Assembly: GCA_903930665.1 (NCBI GenBank)
Contig: CAIYZI010000671.1
Location: 1-8,024, forward strand
Length of the DNA: 8,024 nucleotides
Origin: an uncultured beta proteobacterium
GTDB lineage: Bacteria; Pseudomonadota; Gammaproteobacteria; Burkholderiales; Burkholderiaceae
Direction of reading: 5' to 3'
Position 1 is the first letter of the stretch. Every line of letters begins with the position of its first letter. Under the pieces are notes generated by a model that worked only from the letters and a program-made list of their open reading frames with translations, was not told the origin of the DNA and did not search any database. A program made the translations under genes and the position numbers. Shown piece after piece: positions 7,659 to 8,024 of this stretch.

Positions 7659-7811
7659 ATGGATAACGTGTATTTATGGATCAAAACATTTCACATTGTT
7701 TTGATCGCCTCTTGGTTTGCAGGTTTGTTTTATCTTCCTCGCATCTATGTGAATTTAGCCGACGAGAAAAATCAGCAGGCCTATGCCCGCTTGCTGAATA
7801 CGCGTTATTAA
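7659..7811 (+). pseudogene. hemJ: HemJ (protoporphyrinogen IX oxidase, CopD-like), truncated to its N-terminal ~45 residues
   Basis: HemJ is a small haem-binding inner-membrane protein that oxidises protoporphyrinogen IX to protoporphyrin IX, the penultimate step of haem synthesis. The ATG at 7659, 28 bp after proA, opens a 50-residue reading frame. It begins MDNVYLWIKTFHIVLIASWF and continues AGLFYLPRIYVNLADEKNQQ (21-40), the typical HemJ N-terminus: first membrane helix, conserved His at H12 and the W-x-A-G-L-x-Y-L-P-R motif (19-28). Homology seems to end at about A43-L46; the next codons read N-T-R-Y-stop (TAA at 7809-7811). The family is usually about 140-150 residues with several membrane helices, so roughly two thirds are absent. 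Neither of the other plus frames after 7800 resembles HemJ, so this is a break and not a simple frameshift. It is very unlikely to be functional as it stands. The family call is firm; the cause of truncation (deletion, insertion or assembly join) is not known. Confidence 0.82.
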
Positions 7812-7869
7812 ACGTGTTGCTTAATAATAAGGTCAACGCTATACAGATAATTGTTTTTTTAATGTTCAT
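7795..7869 (-). pseudogene. 5' remnant of an unidentified exported-protein gene (signal peptide only)
   Basis: On the minus strand, an ATG at 7869-7867 opens a frame with a classic Sec signal peptide: basic n-region MNIKK, hydrophobic core TIICIALTLLL, and polar c-region SNTFNNAYSA ending in an A-x-A-like site, so cleavage would fall after A26. From about there the frame consists of the antisense of the hemJ fragment (beginning S-G-H-R-P-A-D) and stops at 7681, giving a 62-residue chimeric ORF. The mature protein's coding sequence is therefore missing and its family cannot be named. No strong Shine-Dalgarno is seen upstream and no promoter is convincing. The alternative is chance: an AT-rich sequence can mimic a signal peptide. 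The good order of n-, h- and c-regions, ending exactly where HemJ similarity ends, argues for a real gene remnant. Confidence 0.45.
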
Positions 7870-8024
7870 ATCTAATACGCCAAATTTGATGCATAGATTC
7901 CGAAAATGGAATAGAAAATTGTTTGGGTCTTGTAACTTAGGCGGACAATGGACAAAGGACTAAAGACTAAAAACTAGCCCTTACGATCATGTAATAGTAT
8001 CAGCGCAATTTAACACACGGGGTG
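7812..8024. other. AT-rich region without a recognisable intact gene, right of the hemJ break
   Basis: Counting by hand, 7801-8024 has 79 G/C (about 35%), and 7801-7920 only 35 of 120 (29%), visibly below the genes to the left. Apart from the minus-strand signal-peptide remnant (to 7869) and the heptamer repeats (7943-7977), I find no tRNA, no transposase or integrase fragment, no long inverted repeat and no Rho-independent terminator. The last 47 bases (7978-8024) show nothing I can name. Confidence 0.6.
7943..7977. repeat. Five degenerate tandem heptamers (GGACAAT-type drifting to AAACTAG-type)
   Basis: Five consecutive 7-bp units fill 7943-7977 in register. The first is GGACAAT (7943-7949), the third GGACTAA (7957-7963) and the fifth AAACTAG (7971-7977). 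Neighbouring units differ at one to three positions, while every unit keeps the pattern R-R-A-C-W-A-N, so the array changes gradually from one end to the other. It resembles the short heptanucleotide tandem repeats known from intergenic DNA of several bacteria. It does not lie in a recognisable gene. Its role is unknown, and replication slippage is the simplest origin. Confidence 0.6.

Noticed and set aside
7805..7827. Inverted repeat TTATTAA, 9-base gap, TTAATAA overlapping the hemJ stop codon
   Set aside because: Only 7 A/T pairs and no following T-run at the right distance, so not a convincing terminator. It may be chance in AT-rich DNA.
7854..7860. Run of seven T
   Set aside because: No stable GC-containing stem directly upstream. 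On the minus strand it encodes the Lys codons of the signal-peptide n-region.
7676..7963. 95-residue plus-strand ORF across the right end
   Set aside because: It is out of frame with the clear HemJ N-terminus for its first half and has low-complexity content after the joint; it matches no family I know.

Overview
The window looks like chromosomal DNA of a betaproteobacterium of the Burkholderiales, most probably Polynucleobacter or a close relative. This is inferred from the gene order (fur, divergent bamE, dapB, leuS, lptE, holA, proA, hemJ), moderate GC content, sparse Shine-Dalgarno sequences, and protein features such as the LeuRS signature blocks. No database search could be run, so genus level is a judgement, not a proof.

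Layout. Positions 1-296 hold the N-terminal two thirds of Fur on the minus strand, cut by the window edge. Directly divergent from it, everything to about 7811 reads on the plus strand with short gaps: bamE (outer-membrane beta-barrel assembly lipoprotein), dapB (lysine/diaminopimelate synthesis), leuS (leucyl-tRNA synthetase), lptE (LPS export lipoprotein), holA (DNA polymerase III delta subunit), proA (proline synthesis) and the start of hemJ (haem synthesis). I see no convincing terminator between them. bamE-dapB-leuS-lptE-holA plausibly form one housekeeping transcription unit. proA sits behind the longest gap (71 bp, AT-rich) and may have its own promoter. bamE and lptE both serve outer-membrane biogenesis; the rest are core metabolism, translation and replication. 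All complete genes appear intact with their key residues.

The unusual part is the right end. HemJ reads well for about 45 residues and then breaks off at a stop codon at 7809-7811, far short of the roughly 140-150 residues usual for the family. No other frame restores it. On the opposite strand, entering from the right, an ORF begins at 7869 with a textbook Sec signal peptide, and its sequence runs into antisense hemJ at the same point. So two unrelated genes, facing each other, appear to be cut and joined at about 7788-7803. To the right of that joint the DNA is AT-rich (79 G/C in 7801-8024, about 35%), has no recognisable intact gene, and carries five degenerate tandem heptamers at 7943-7977. 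This looks like a deletion, rearrangement or island boundary, or an assembly chimera. I see no wholly new molecular system in the window; the joint is what deserves a second look.
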